A DNA stretch of 64,000 bases from Oceanospirillum sp048268485. GTDB lineage: Bacteria > Pseudomonadota > Gammaproteobacteria > Pseudomonadales > Halomonadaceae. Location of the stretch: NCBI GenBank assembly GCA_048268485.1, contig JBLWVL010000018.1, forward strand, positions 6,710 to 70,709, in the 5' to 3' direction. Shown here piece after piece: positions 17,400 through 26,439 of this stretch. The notes beneath the pieces were generated by a model. The model was not told the DNA's origin, searched no databases, and was given only the letters and a program-made list of their open reading frames with translations. The translations under genes were made by a program, and so were the position numbers. Numbering within the stretch: the first letter of the stretch is position 1; every line of letters starts with the position of its first letter.

Positions 17400-17417
17400 G
17401 TATGTTGGCCGACATAC
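17400..17417. promoter_or_regulatory. 18-bp near-palindrome in the antiporter/TetR gap
   Basis: GTATGT (17400-17405) and ACATAC (17412-17417) are perfect inverted arms around TGGCCG. The site is inside the 418-base gap between the divergent Kef-type antiporter and TetR genes. TetR regulators commonly bind such sites next to their own genes, so this is a candidate operator. The rest of the gap shows no gene. Confidence 0.4.
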
Positions 17418-17595
17418 CGGAAATGAGAATAAAATGGCACGTTCGATTACTGTATGACGGGCTCGGTTACTGTTTAGTGGTAGAGCAAAAATCTTCACAA
17501 AAGCAGATATGAGGCCTGAGTGCTTCATAGACTGTGGACAATAAAATTAATAAAGAAAAGTGACAGGTGCTAGCCTGTGGCTTATTAGGGTCAAG

Positions 17596-18231
17596 ATGAA
17601 TAAAAACAATAACTCATCGACAGCTGAGCGCATTCTGGATATTGCTCAGGATTTGCTGCAGCGTCAGGGCTTTAACGGCTTTAGCTATCAGGATATTGCC
17701 GAGCGGGTCAAAATTCGTAAAGCAAGTATTCATTACCATTTCCCATCTAAGGGCGATCTGGTTGTCAGCCTTTGTGCTCGTTATGTTGACCAGTTTCTGG
17801 AGCGGCTGCATCAATTGGATCGCAAACATGATGCCTGTCTGACAAGGCTGCGGGAATTTACTCTGATTTATAGTCGTATTATCAAAGATAAAGAGAAACT
17901 GTGTCCGGTGACGATGTTGTCTGCGGAGGTAGAAGCTTTGCCGGTTCTTGCGAGAGAGCATCTGCAGCGTTTTATCCGTGAAACAGAGCGTTGGTTAGGG
18001 CAAACTCTGGAGCAGGGTAAGCGTGCCCATGAGCTTCAGTTTTCCGGTAGCTTTCAGTCGCAGTCGCGTATTATTCTGGCAACATTGCAGGGGGCTATGC
18101 TGGTGGCTCGGGCATCTGGTGATCGGGGGCATTTTCAGGGCGTTGCTGATGACCTGCTCAGACAGCTACAGTCTAACCCTGCCCGGCCGGCTTCAGGAAG
18201 CCGCTCGGGACAAACGTTAGCTCAGGCCTGA
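17596..18231 (+). CDS. TetR/AcrR family transcriptional regulator
   Basis: The 211-residue product has a TetR N-terminal helix-turn-helix: AERILDIAQDLLQRQGFNGF, then SYQDIAERVKIRKASIHYHF, the second with the family's typical recognition helix and HYHF ending. The C-terminal ligand domain is variable and does not reveal the inducer. The ATG at 17596 is preferred over an upstream start at 17560; AGGG lies 6-9 bases before it. Neighbours are the divergent antiporter and the downstream DUF2220 gene 134 bases away, either of which it might control. Confidence 0.9.
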   Translation: MNKNNNSSTAERILDIAQDLLQRQGFNGFSYQDIAERVKIRKASIHYHFPSKGDLVVSLCARYVDQFLERLHQLDRKHDACLTRLREFTLIYSRIIKDKEKLCPVTMLSAEVEALPVLAREHLQRFIRETERWLGQTLEQGKRAHELQFSGSFQSQSRIILATLQGAMLVARASGDRGHFQGVADDLLRQLQSNPARPASGSRSGQTLAQA

Positions 18232-18365
18232 TCTGCTTCAGTCGATAAGTGTGTTTCTGTCTGCGCTAACATTCATTTTTGAGTGATCGGCCCAGAAACT
18301 ATTCCCGCCGCCGCCCTTTCGGTATGATGCTGAGCAACGCAGGTTCTGTAAGGAAGAGGTTTTCA

Positions 18366-19388
18366 ATGAGTGAACAGCCAGAGTTGGCGGTAGACTGGCA
18401 AAGTCAGATACTAAGAGATGCAGCAATCGGTTTGTTTAAGACGGAGCGAATCCGGCGAGATGTTTATACTTCGCCTTTAATCCGTGAGCTGCTTGAACTG
18501 GAATGGCTGAGTCAGGTTGATGATGAAGATATTTATACACTGACGTCAAAAGGGCGACATCAGTATCCCAAGCTTCTGGATCAGAATTTACCTCAATGGC
18601 AGGAATTAGCTCTGTCCGGTATGAATATGCAGGATGAAGAGCGCGATGCTTTTATGCGTCGGCTTGAGTTTATTCGCGCTAATACCCGTTTTGATTTACC
18701 GGTATGGATTAATCAAAAAAGCTTCAACACCCTATATGGTGGCGATGAAAACGCACAGGTTTCTGATGATCTTCAGGCTTTGCTACCGAAATATCGCATC
18801 AGCGAAGATGCGGTGTTAAGAATTCGGGGTACAACAGATATGCATCTTATGCGCAAGATGCTAAAACCGATTCGTTTAGGGCCGATTCTTCAGCTGATGT
18901 CACATGCAGCCATTCCTGAGCGGGATGTGATGGAGTTGACGGAGGTTGATGGCGAACAGCCGTACATGGTTATGACTGTTGAGAATCTTTCTGTGTTTTC
19001 TGACATGGATATTCCTGACCATCTGATGCTGATTTGGGCACCGTTGAACTACCCTGATCTTGCAATTAAAGTGCTGAAAATGATTCCTCAATATGTCCCT
19101 CATATACATTTTGGTGATCTTGATCCGAGTGGACTGGCACTAGCAGAGCACATTGCAGAGGAATCCGGTCGGCCTGTGCGGCGTTTTCTTCCCGAGTTCT
19201 GGCAGGAGTATATGAATGAGTATGCTAAGCCCTGTGTTGATGGTTCCGTGAAAGGGAGTCGTTGGCAGCTGGCTATCAGCTCTAATGCTTTGATCCGGAA
19301 ACTGATGTTGCGCAAAGAGTGGATGCCACAGAGTGCCATCCTGCTGGATCCTCGTCTAAGGCATGAGTTGCTATCTCTGATGAACTAG
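18366..19388 (+). CDS. Stand-alone JetD-like Toprim protein (DUF2220)
   Basis: The 340-residue product resembles the nuclease subunit JetD of Wadjet plasmid-defence systems. The C-terminal half has the Toprim signature: VENLSVF (acidic Glu, about residue 205) and HFGDLDPSGL (Asp-x-Asp, about 250), the residues that bind Mg2+ in this fold. The N-terminal half looks like the winged-helix/arm region of DUF2220 proteins. None of the SMC-like partners JetA, JetB or JetC is nearby, so this is a solitary member. ATG 18366 is chosen because AGGAAGAGG precedes it; the frame extends upstream to 18279 without such a site. Its role is unknown. Confidence 0.7.
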   Translation: MSEQPELAVDWQSQILRDAAIGLFKTERIRRDVYTSPLIRELLELEWLSQVDDEDIYTLTSKGRHQYPKLLDQNLPQWQELALSGMNMQDEERDAFMRRLEFIRANTRFDLPVWINQKSFNTLYGGDENAQVSDDLQALLPKYRISEDAVLRIRGTTDMHLMRKMLKPIRLGPILQLMSHAAIPERDVMELTEVDGEQPYMVMTVENLSVFSDMDIPDHLMLIWAPLNYPDLAIKVLKMIPQYVPHIHFGDLDPSGLALAEHIAEESGRPVRRFLPEFWQEYMNEYAKPCVDGSVKGSRWQLAISSNALIRKLMLRKEWMPQSAILLDPRLRHELLSLMN

Positions 19389-19589
19389 TTTTGCCACAGA
19401 TTGTGGCTCCTGGTTCATCTTACCCTGGGCAGTTTCGGTTTTGGGCTGTTCAGGGCCTCTTCAGCAGTTGTTCCCCGTTATCCTCTTACTGCATGCTACT
19501 TTGACAGTGACTGCTTTTGTTCTGGTTTTATATGGCAATGGGCCAAGTGGTGTGATCGAAGAGATGCGGATTAGTCTTCTTGCATCATT

Positions 19590-19621
19590 CCGCCACTGCC
19601 TCAGGCTAAAGGCGGTTTTTT
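19590..19621 (+). terminator. Intrinsic terminator after the JetD-like gene
   Basis: CCGCC (19590-19594) and GGCGG (19611-19615) flank an inner GCC/GGC pairing and are followed by six T. It ends plus-strand transcription and overlaps the 3' end of the convergent HDOD gene. Confidence 0.7.
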
Positions 19622-21297
19622 CGGTGCTCCTGTTCTTTTTGGTCGGCCAGTGTCCCCATGCCATGGCTGATCGCCTGTGCCAAGGCTCGAAAAGTCGCAT
19701 AGTTGGGTTGCGTCAATGCCTTATTTGAATCTTTGTTATCAGCATACAGAATCCCGGAAACCTTACCTCTCAGCATAATCGAAGCCAGTACAAACTCTGC
19801 AGGCTCGTTAAGGTATGGCCAGAAACCTGCCGGTAATTCAGTGAGATAACGTGAACGGTTTTCAGGCTTGGCCCACAAAGCGGCCTGCTTTGTCAGTAAC
19901 TTGCCAAAGAGATGGTGGCTGTCGGCATTAAGGGTCATTTTGGCAAAGGGGCTGTTATCGGTAAAGCCCTTGGCGTAAACACCCTTAACACTCCCGTGGC
20001 TACGAGACTTCATAAACAGAATGCAGCGGGTTAAACCCAGGTCAAAGTGGAGAACCTGGCTGGCACCGTCCATCATCTGATGGATAGAAAAAACCTGTTT
20101 TTGTCTGACTGTTTGCAGATAATAGATTTTGAACAGGGCTGTCTGTATCGCATGATCTTTATTAGGGGTTATGGTTGCTGCTTTTTTCTGAGGTTCTGTA
20201 TTTTGAACACGGGGTGATCGTAATTCAGCTTTTCTGCGGGTATCACTAGACAGATCCTGGTAATGCTTTGCTTTTTTAGTCTGCGTTGATTTTTCTTTTA
20301 TCGCTAATGAGCGTTTTTTTAGTGGTGGGTGCAGTAGCTTTATAGCGGGTAACCATACACCGCTAAGTTTATGGCTTGCCGAGCAGATAACGGCATTGCG
20401 GTGCAGGAAAGGTATAACGTCATCAAGATGCTGATGCAGGAACGCTGCGATCATACATTCAATTCGCTCCGTTTTTGGGCCAAACCAGGTAACCGCCGTA
20501 TTAAGCGCTAACCAGTGGGCCAGAACAGCGGCTGACCACGGAGTTTGTAAGAAGTGCCCGACATTTTTCGGTATCTCGGGTGCCATATCATCTTTCCATG
20601 CACACTGGGCAATATCTGCCAGCATCCTGGCTTTTGAATCAAGTAGCTTATACAGATTGTCCTGGGTGAACTGACTCAGGTGCCAGTCAGCGAGCATTGC
20701 CTGAGTGAGCTGTTGGGTCGTACACCCCATTAAAGCCATTTCAACACGGTGACGACTTTCACCAGTTTGAACCCGTTGTTCAATGGCATGATAGATTTTG
20801 GGGGCCGCTAAAGCCAGTTGCCAGAACACAGAGCTCAGGCGTAGTGATATCCAGTAATTGCGCTCTCCTGTGCCAGGGTTTTTCCTCTCCGCAATCATAT
20901 AAGCTTGGGTCGCTGCATGCAGACTGGTATTTAATGCCTGCAGGAAGGCTCTGTGGGCTGTTTTAGCCGGATCAAAACGTATGTACTTCACTTTTCTGAG
21001 CATTGGCTGCAGCTTGTCCATTCCCAGTAGAGCGAGGGAGTGGGGCAGCGAGAGCATGTCGTTTTCAGGTTTGTTTCGCTGTTTGCTGGCATGAGCGATA
21101 ATCTGAAAAGAGAGAACAGGGTCCTCTGAAATAATGAGTTCAAGATCCCTCAGGCATACATCCGGTTTTTTCAATGATTTCAATAAGCGGGCACCAGTAT
21201 CCGATAACGCAGGCAGGGATACTTTTAACAGCTCTTTGCGCCACTGGGTCAGTCCTTTGGCAACAGAAGTATTTGTTGATGTGGCTTTTGATGACAT
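19606..21297 (-). CDS. HDOD domain protein with C-terminal GAF-like region
   Basis: The 563-residue protein begins with an HDOD domain (residues about 20-290): LPALSDTGARLLKSLKKPD and SEDPVLSFQIIAHAS are typical of this HD-related but usually non-catalytic output domain. A basic linker (about 330-380, many Lys) leads to a C-terminal region that reads like a GAF fold (GLTRCILFMKSRSHGSVKGV and AEFVLASIMLRGKVSGILYA). HDOD proteins take part in c-di-GMP, chemotaxis and stress signalling. ATG 21297 has GGAAT upstream and is preferred over 21324. No partner gene is adjacent. Confidence 0.8.
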   Translation of the reverse strand: MSSKATSTNTSVAKGLTQWRKELLKVSLPALSDTGARLLKSLKKPDVCLRDLELIISEDPVLSFQIIAHASKQRNKPENDMLSLPHSLALLGMDKLQPMLRKVKYIRFDPAKTAHRAFLQALNTSLHAATQAYMIAERKNPGTGERNYWISLRLSSVFWQLALAAPKIYHAIEQRVQTGESRHRVEMALMGCTTQQLTQAMLADWHLSQFTQDNLYKLLDSKARMLADIAQCAWKDDMAPEIPKNVGHFLQTPWSAAVLAHWLALNTAVTWFGPKTERIECMIAAFLHQHLDDVIPFLHRNAVICSASHKLSGVWLPAIKLLHPPLKKRSLAIKEKSTQTKKAKHYQDLSSDTRRKAELRSPRVQNTEPQKKAATITPNKDHAIQTALFKIYYLQTVRQKQVFSIHQMMDGASQVLHFDLGLTRCILFMKSRSHGSVKGVYAKGFTDNSPFAKMTLNADSHHLFGKLLTKQAALWAKPENRSRYLTELPAGFWPYLNEPAEFVLASIMLRGKVSGILYADNKDSNKALTQPNYATFRALAQAISHGMGTLADQKEQEHRKNRL

Positions 21298-21435
21298 GAT
21301 TTTATTCCGAATTCCGGTACACAATCAGGCTTGAGATCCACGGGAATACAAGCAGTTATCAGCATTGTAACTCAGATATCTTCGGGTTTGTTTATATGTC
21401 AGCCCTTTTTAATTGAGCAGCGACGAGCTCTTGTC

Positions 21436-21467
21436 TGAAAACAACAAAGGGCCCAGAAGGGCCCTTT
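21436..21467 (-). terminator. Intrinsic terminator of putP
   Basis: AAAGGGCCC (21446-21454) and GGGCCCTTT (21459-21467) form a 9-bp stem with loop AGAA. On the minus strand it is followed by GTTGTTTTC, a T-rich tail. It lies 35 bases after the putP stop. Confidence 0.8.
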
Positions 21468-21501
21468 GCTGAAGGATCATAGATTGTTTAAACGGGGCAG
21501 A

Positions 21502-22977
21502 TTAACGATTAGCCACCTGATCAAACTCATCCTGGATTTCCTGAGAAGGTTCAGGGGTTGCCAGGCTTACAACATAGACCGCAATCCAGGCCAGAATAAA
21601 GCCGGGAACGATCTCGTAGATATCGAACAGTCCGCCGGATAGCTGCTTCCAGATCACCACGGTGACGCCGCCAACAATGATACCTGCAAGGGCTCCCATC
21701 GTGTTCATACGCTTCCAGAACAGAGCCAGGATCAGGGTTGGGCCAAATGCTGCGCCGAAACCTGCCCAAGCATAAGATACCAGACCCAGTACTGATGAAT
21801 CCGGGTCACGTGCCAGCAGTAGAGCGATAATTGCAATGCCCACAACTGCGAAACGACCAACCATTACCAGTTCTTTCTGAGAAGCATCTTTGCGGAACAG
21901 GGACTTGTAGAAATCTTCGGTTAATGCAGAAGAGGATACCAGTAGCTGAGAATCCGCAGTAGACATTACTGCCGCCAGAATCGCTGCCAGCAGGATACCA
22001 GCAATAACCGGGTGGAACAGTGCGTTTACCAGTACCATGAATACGGTTTCACCATCGGCAAGCCCTGCATCAAGATAGCTGACAGCACCAAAACCAACAA
22101 AGCAGGCACCCAGCAGACTGATGGCTGTCCAGCTTGTTGCAATGCGGCGTGCAGTTGGAATGTCACTTTCGCTACGGATTGCTGCGAAACGAGCCAGAAT
22201 ATGAGGCTGACCAAAATAACCCAGGCCCCAGGCTACCAGAGAAATAATCGCGATAATGCCCAGAGGCTCACCATCCATACCGCTAAATAGTGTCAGGAAC
22301 TCAGGGTTTTTTGCTTCCATCGCGGCAAACGTACCGGATATGCCACCGGTTTCGCCCAGTAGGATTACAGGAACGATTATCAGAGCTGCTGCCATCATCA
22401 GCCCCTGCACCAGATCGGTCCAGGAAACCGCCAGGAAACCACCAAAGAAGGTGTAGGTAATAACAGCTAGGGTGCCAACCAGTACAGCAGTGAAGTAGTC
22501 CATGCCGAATACTGTAGCAAATAGCTTACCACCCGCTACCAGGCCAGAACTGGTATAGAACAGGAAGAAGAGCAGAATGAAAAAGGCGGAGATGACGCGC
22601 AGTAGATGAGAGTTATCACGGAAGCGTTTTTCAAAGAACTCTGGCAGAGTCAGAGAATCACTGGCCACCTGACTGTAAACGCGCAGACGACCGGCAACGA
22701 TCAGCCAGTTTAGCCAGGTTCCGACCAGCAAACCACCCGCAAGCCAGAAGGCTTCGAAGCCTGCTGCCAGAGCATAGCCAGGAAGGCCCAGCAGTAGCCA
22801 GCCACTCATATCGGATGCACCAGCGGACAAGGCTGAAGGCCAGGGGCCTAAGCTACGGCCACCCAGAATGTAATCGGAAAGATCTTGTGTTTTACGGTAG
22901 GCGTAAATACCGATCCCTAGCATCAGGGCGATATAGACCACAAAGGTCCAGCCAACAATCGCGTTTGTTTCTACCAT
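21502..22977 (-). CDS. putP: Sodium/proline symporter
   Basis: PutP imports proline with Na+ across the inner membrane, for nutrition or osmoprotection. The 491-residue product has the sodium:solute symporter layout with about 13 helices and the PutP-like N-terminal motifs DYILGGRSLGPWPSALSAGA and SDMSGWLLLGLPGYAL, followed by GFGAAFGPTLIL in the second half. The start ATG 22977 has AAAGGTAAC upstream. putA is not adjacent. An AraC-type regulator gene lies upstream on the same strand, with palindromes in the intervening 389 bases, which suggests dedicated regulation. Confidence 0.93.
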   Translation of the reverse strand: MVETNAIVGWTFVVYIALMLGIGIYAYRKTQDLSDYILGGRSLGPWPSALSAGASDMSGWLLLGLPGYALAAGFEAFWLAGGLLVGTWLNWLIVAGRLRVYSQVASDSLTLPEFFEKRFRDNSHLLRVISAFFILLFFLFYTSSGLVAGGKLFATVFGMDYFTAVLVGTLAVITYTFFGGFLAVSWTDLVQGLMMAAALIIVPVILLGETGGISGTFAAMEAKNPEFLTLFSGMDGEPLGIIAIISLVAWGLGYFGQPHILARFAAIRSESDIPTARRIATSWTAISLLGACFVGFGAVSYLDAGLADGETVFMVLVNALFHPVIAGILLAAILAAVMSTADSQLLVSSSALTEDFYKSLFRKDASQKELVMVGRFAVVGIAIIALLLARDPDSSVLGLVSYAWAGFGAAFGPTLILALFWKRMNTMGALAGIIVGGVTVVIWKQLSGGLFDIYEIVPGFILAWIAVYVVSLATPEPSQEIQDEFDQVANR

Positions 22978-23150
22978 GGTAGTTACCTTTATGTGCAGAC
23001 TCTTTAGTTATTTTTATGGGCACACCGGATGGTGTTTAGACTGCCCCTCTTAAGGAGGCTATACCCAGCGGGCCACATCGCATGGAATGAGATTTCAGCT
23101 GTGAAGCGAACCGAATTCAATACGACATAGCAGAACATTTGCTAAGCAAT

Positions 23151-23198
23151 ATCTACAGAGCGTAGATGATCACTTCTGTTCCTGCCTCAATTGAGGCA
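23151..23198. promoter_or_regulatory. Two palindromes in the 389-base gap upstream of putP
   Basis: ATCTAC (23151-23156) and GTAGAT (23162-23167) are perfect inverted arms, and TGCCTCAATTGAGGCA at 23183-23198 is a perfect 16-bp palindrome. Both lie upstream of putP and downstream of the AraC-type gene. They are good operator candidates. No gene is seen in the rest of 22978-23366. Confidence 0.4.
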
Positions 23199-23366
23199 AA
23201 TATTTACTGTGGGCTGAGCTTTCTCTGCGTGCAAACTGAGAAGTCAGACATTTCGCGAGGGTACAAAAAACCACGCTAAGGGCACTGTATTGAGATAAGT
23301 CAGGTGCTTCTTGCAAAAAACTGTGTTTTTTTTGTAAAAAACTCTGATGTTCCCCTGAAAAGCTTG

Positions 23367-24134
23367 TTAGTGCTGCTGACGAAATTGGCCCGGTGTTAGT
23401 TGAAAATATCGTTTAAATGCATTCCCAAGGGCGCTTTGACTGGTAAAGCCGGTTTGTTCAGCAATATCATTTAGAGGGGACTGGGAGTGCCGTAAAAGTC
23501 TTGCTGCTTCTTTCAGTCTCGCCTGAATCAGGTATTGGTGTGGTGTAATGCCAACAACATTGCGGAACATGATATGGAAGTGGCTCTCGCTCATGCAGGC
23601 AACATCAGCTAATTGGGCAACTGATATTTTTTCCGCCAGGTGTTCCGCTATATAGCGATCAATCAAATCCAGTTTTAGTGTGACCCGGTCGATCTGTTTA
23701 AGTGGGGCTTCCTGTTGAAATATACGCTGGTGCAGGCGATGAAGAAATGCAAAGGCGAGGAAGTCAGCAGTACCTGGGTCATCGCCAAAGGATTTAATCT
23801 CTTTCAGCATAAATGAGAGAAAGAGTTTCAGATTACTGTCGATGGTGAAGTATCCGGGAGTATCGAATAAACGGCTGAGGTCAATCACACTGCTCTGCAG
23901 TAATGGATGACGGTGGGGCAGATCGATAATCAGGTGGGTATTACTTCCGATACCTTCGTAGTAATGCGTATGCTCGGAAGGTACAAGGCACCCTTGCCAG
24001 GGGGTAACAATGCCTTGGCTGCCTTCTATCTCAAACTCAGCCTTACCGGACAAAGCAACGACCAGTTGATGGTATTCATGATCATGGCTCAGGCAGCTGT
24101 TAGGGAGTCGGTTTACGCGGATCGCCGTATTCAT
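23367..24134 (-). CDS. AraC family transcriptional regulator with N-terminal cupin
   Basis: The 255-residue product has an N-terminal cupin-like sensor (HDHEYHQLVVALSGKAEFEI, HTHYYEG) and a C-terminal AraC helix-turn-helix pair: KISVAQLADVACMSESHFH and the second motif SPLNDIAEQTGFTSQSALGN followed by FKRYFQLTPGQFRQ. Such proteins bind a small ligand in the cupin and activate nearby genes. putP downstream on the same strand is the likeliest target, though this is only positional. Start ATG 24134 has AGAGGCG upstream. Confidence 0.9.
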   Translation of the reverse strand: MNTAIRVNRLPNSCLSHDHEYHQLVVALSGKAEFEIEGSQGIVTPWQGCLVPSEHTHYYEGIGSNTHLIIDLPHRHPLLQSSVIDLSRLFDTPGYFTIDSNLKLFLSFMLKEIKSFGDDPGTADFLAFAFLHRLHQRIFQQEAPLKQIDRVTLKLDLIDRYIAEHLAEKISVAQLADVACMSESHFHIMFRNVVGITPHQYLIQARLKEAARLLRHSQSPLNDIAEQTGFTSQSALGNAFKRYFQLTPGQFRQQH

Positions 24135-24396
24135 GGGTCGCCTCTTGGACCGATTTCAGATAACACATCCAGTGATGTCGGGTACCGAGCAACACTATTT
24201 CTGACACTCTACTTCAATACATTACTTTCTGAACAGCCATTGTACGACTTTGGTTTAGCGGGTAAAGGCCTTTTTTGTGATTGATTCGCATTTGCCTTTT
24301 ATGGTTGCCGTGTTTTGATCTTGGTTTAGATATAAAAGATTCAGACCTTTTTATTATATGTCGCTGAATGACGAGGCTTTTAGTGTTGAGGCAGAA

Positions 24397-24687
24397 TCAG
24401 GGTTTCAGAACCCAGGACTGACACCAACCTGTTGGTGCGACACTGTTAGAGGGGAATAATTGGCAGCCGCTGTCCAGAAATTTAAAAAACTGACAATTAG
24501 AGCAGGTTTGACCTTTTTTGTATTTTGGGTGCTTAACCCGTCTTACATTGCTTTTGTAGTGCCGGGCTTTGGCTGGCGCTGAGCGTTCAGGCAGTGGCGG
24601 AAATGCGGCCAGAGTTTGATGGCTGATAAAAGGTGCCACCGGTATCGTGCAGGCCATTATCAGAAATGTGCGACGACTAATATTCAT
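24397..24687 (-). CDS. High-potential iron-sulfur protein (HiPIP) with Tat signal
   Basis: HiPIPs are small periplasmic 4Fe-4S electron carriers of photosynthetic and respiratory chains. The 96-residue precursor starts with a twin-arginine signal (SRRTFLIMACTIPVAPF) and its C-terminal half has the four cluster cysteines in TCSNCQFF, SGCQLFP and GWCQSW, ending in the usual aromatic segment. ATG 24687 is chosen because AGGAGGA lies 6-12 bases upstream. The gene lies 65 bases after the cytochrome c gene on the same strand, so the two carriers are probably co-transcribed and may serve the same oxidase or dehydrogenase. Confidence 0.92.
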   Translation of the reverse strand: MNISRRTFLIMACTIPVAPFISHQTLAAFPPLPERSAPAKARHYKSNVRRVKHPKYKKGQTCSNCQFFKFLDSGCQLFPSNSVAPTGWCQSWVLKP

Positions 24688-24751
24688 CTCTGAGTCCTCC
24701 TGTATCAAAAGGGTCGGGTGTAACCAACCCTTTTTACAGATCGATTAGAGC

Positions 24752-25063
24752 TTAGAGCGAGCTGAAATGCGCTGCCAGATCTGCAATGTCCTGATCGCTC
24801 AGATTTGCTGCCTGAGGGTTCATGAGTGCAGCTGTAGGCCCGCCACGCTGACCTGCTTTATAGGCTTTCAGGGCATTTTCCAGATATTGAGCTTTCTGGC
24901 CTGCCAGGTTCGGATACATAGGTATCATGCTGACACCGTTGGCGCCATGGCATGCTGCACATACTGCTGCTTTTGTTTTTCCTGCTGCCGCGTCACCTGC
25001 AGCCATAGCGGAACCAGAAGCAGAGATTGCAAGGATGCCTGCAATAGCTAATAGTTTTTTCAT
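24752..25063 (-). CDS. Small periplasmic class I cytochrome c
   Basis: The 103-residue precursor has a Sec signal peptide (MKKLLAIAGILAISASGSAMA) expected to be cut after AMA. The mature protein carries a single haem motif CAACH and a Met ligand candidate in ALMNPQAANLS, with the C-terminal helix DQDIADLAAHF typical of cytochrome c553/c5-like proteins. ATG 25063 is preferred over 25117 because AAGGTGA is at the right distance and the signal peptide then starts cleanly. It precedes the HiPIP gene, suggesting a shared periplasmic electron-transfer function. Confidence 0.92.
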   Translation of the reverse strand: MKKLLAIAGILAISASGSAMAAGDAAAGKTKAAVCAACHGANGVSMIPMYPNLAGQKAQYLENALKAYKAGQRGGPTAALMNPQAANLSDQDIADLAAHFSSL

Positions 25064-25237
25064 AGGACTCACCTTAGGTTTTATCATCAAGCTATTTTTA
25101 AAATAATTACTGACCATTCTTTTTTCTTACGGGAAAAAACGCTCAGTGGTTGTAACTGGGCATGAGATCAAAACAGATGGTTTGGTTTCATGCATTGGCT
25201 CAAATCATATTTGCCCTAAGAATACTCTCTTTCAGGC

Positions 25238-25281
25238 ATAAAAAAAGGCGGCTATACGTCGCACGTCGCCTCTCTTTTTTT
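25238..25281 (-). terminator. Intrinsic terminator of the secreted hypothetical gene
   Basis: GGCG (25247-25250) and CGCC (25266-25270 region) with an inner ACGT/ACGT pairing form a stem. On the minus strand it is followed by a run of seven T (the A-run at 25240-25246). It lies about 70 bases after the stop of the minus-strand gene at 25348. The T-run on the other side makes it potentially bidirectional. Confidence 0.65.
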
Positions 25282-25347
25282 ACGTTAATAAATTACTGAT
25301 GCCAGTCGAGGTGTCTGGCTGGTGCTATGTTTCACATGATTGTTTTT

Positions 25348-26208
25348 TTAAGGATTTTGAGATGGTGCGAATAGTCGGGGTTTTTGCATATGGCGGCGTG
25401 AGATCCAGCTCCCGGCTCGTGCTTCACCGGTTTCACCCAGGTGATAGCTTTGTAGCCCATCCGGTTGAATGTAGTAGCGAATAGTTCCAGTGTCATCCAG
25501 GTAATATTGCTCGATAAAGTAAACCGGCTCAACGTTTATTGCTTCGTACATCTCAAATCGATAATGGTTCAGGATATCACCATCACTGGTTACCATCAGT
25601 TCACCGGTTGTGCTGTCCTTGTACTCTTTCTTAAGTTGAATAATTGCTTGCTTGCCTTGTGCGTTTTGCTGGTCGAAAAGGTAGCGAATGCCTAAGGCTG
25701 CTGAAGGCTGATCAATAAAAAGTGTCTGGAAATTTTGAGTCAGAAACGGAGCCGCTTCATGGCGGGCAGAGATGTGGCTGGCATCGCTCATATCCGGAGT
25801 GACGCTATAACGGAAGTTACCGAAGAAGAGCTCATAGTGATCTTTGTTTGCTTCAAAGTTAACTAGCACTTCTTTCAGTTCGGTGCCTGGTAATGTGCGC
25901 AGAATAAAACTGTCAGGGTGAGATGATATCAGGCTGCCATCTTCAGACTCTGAGAAAAGCGGTCGGTATACCAACTCCTGTGGACCTGAAACATAGGCTC
26001 GAATCAGCAACGACTGCCCCTCTCCAATGGGGTTGAAAACACGCTCAATAGTTGCTCGGTCAGGGTTTAATTGCTCACTCAGTAATAGCCGAAAATGCTG
26101 AAGTGCATCATCTGACCTCTCCGGGTTTTCCGCGGCAAGTCCATACGGTTGCCAGAGTGACAACGTAAGGAGCAGTGAGATATTGAAGACGTATTTAATA
26201 AGTGACAT
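25348..26208 (-). CDS. Secreted hypothetical protein
   Basis: I do not recognise this 286-residue protein. It begins with a signal peptide (MSLIKYVFNISLLLTLSLW, cut probably after GLAA), so it is exported. The mature part has alternating strand-like segments and no Cys or known catalytic motif. The frame reaches 26220 with a TTG codon, but ATG 26208 gives the cleaner signal peptide; neither has a strong ribosome-binding site. It stands alone, followed by a terminator and divergent from the beta-CASP gene. It could be a periplasmic or surface-associated lipid- or envelope-related protein; this is a guess. Confidence 0.6.
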   Translation of the reverse strand: MSLIKYVFNISLLLTLSLWQPYGLAAENPERSDDALQHFRLLLSEQLNPDRATIERVFNPIGEGQSLLIRAYVSGPQELVYRPLFSESEDGSLISSHPDSFILRTLPGTELKEVLVNFEANKDHYELFFGNFRYSVTPDMSDASHISARHEAAPFLTQNFQTLFIDQPSAALGIRYLFDQQNAQGKQAIIQLKKEYKDSTTGELMVTSDGDILNHYRFEMYEAINVEPVYFIEQYYLDDTGTIRYYIQPDGLQSYHLGETGEARAGSWISRRHMQKPRLFAPSQNP

Positions 26209-26439
26209 TTTGGGCTGCAAACGGTTGCCAGTTGCTGATTAATTATATTGACTGTACCCCTTATAAACGCGGTAATCTAGCGGTAATTGGTGCTTTTTGA
26301 TGTTAAACAGTTGCTAACTGTCAATTATGTTTAGTTATGTCAAAACGCTCATCAGAAGTCATTTTATATCTGGCTTTTAAGGTTGGCCGGCAGTTCGTTT
26401 TTTAGCTTAGTGCAGCTTAGCTGGGTACAAGGAGTTGTT

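Noticed and set aside
18366..19388. Calling a full Wadjet system
   Set aside because: Only a JetD-like protein is present; no SMC-like JetA, JetB or JetC gene is in the flanking genes.
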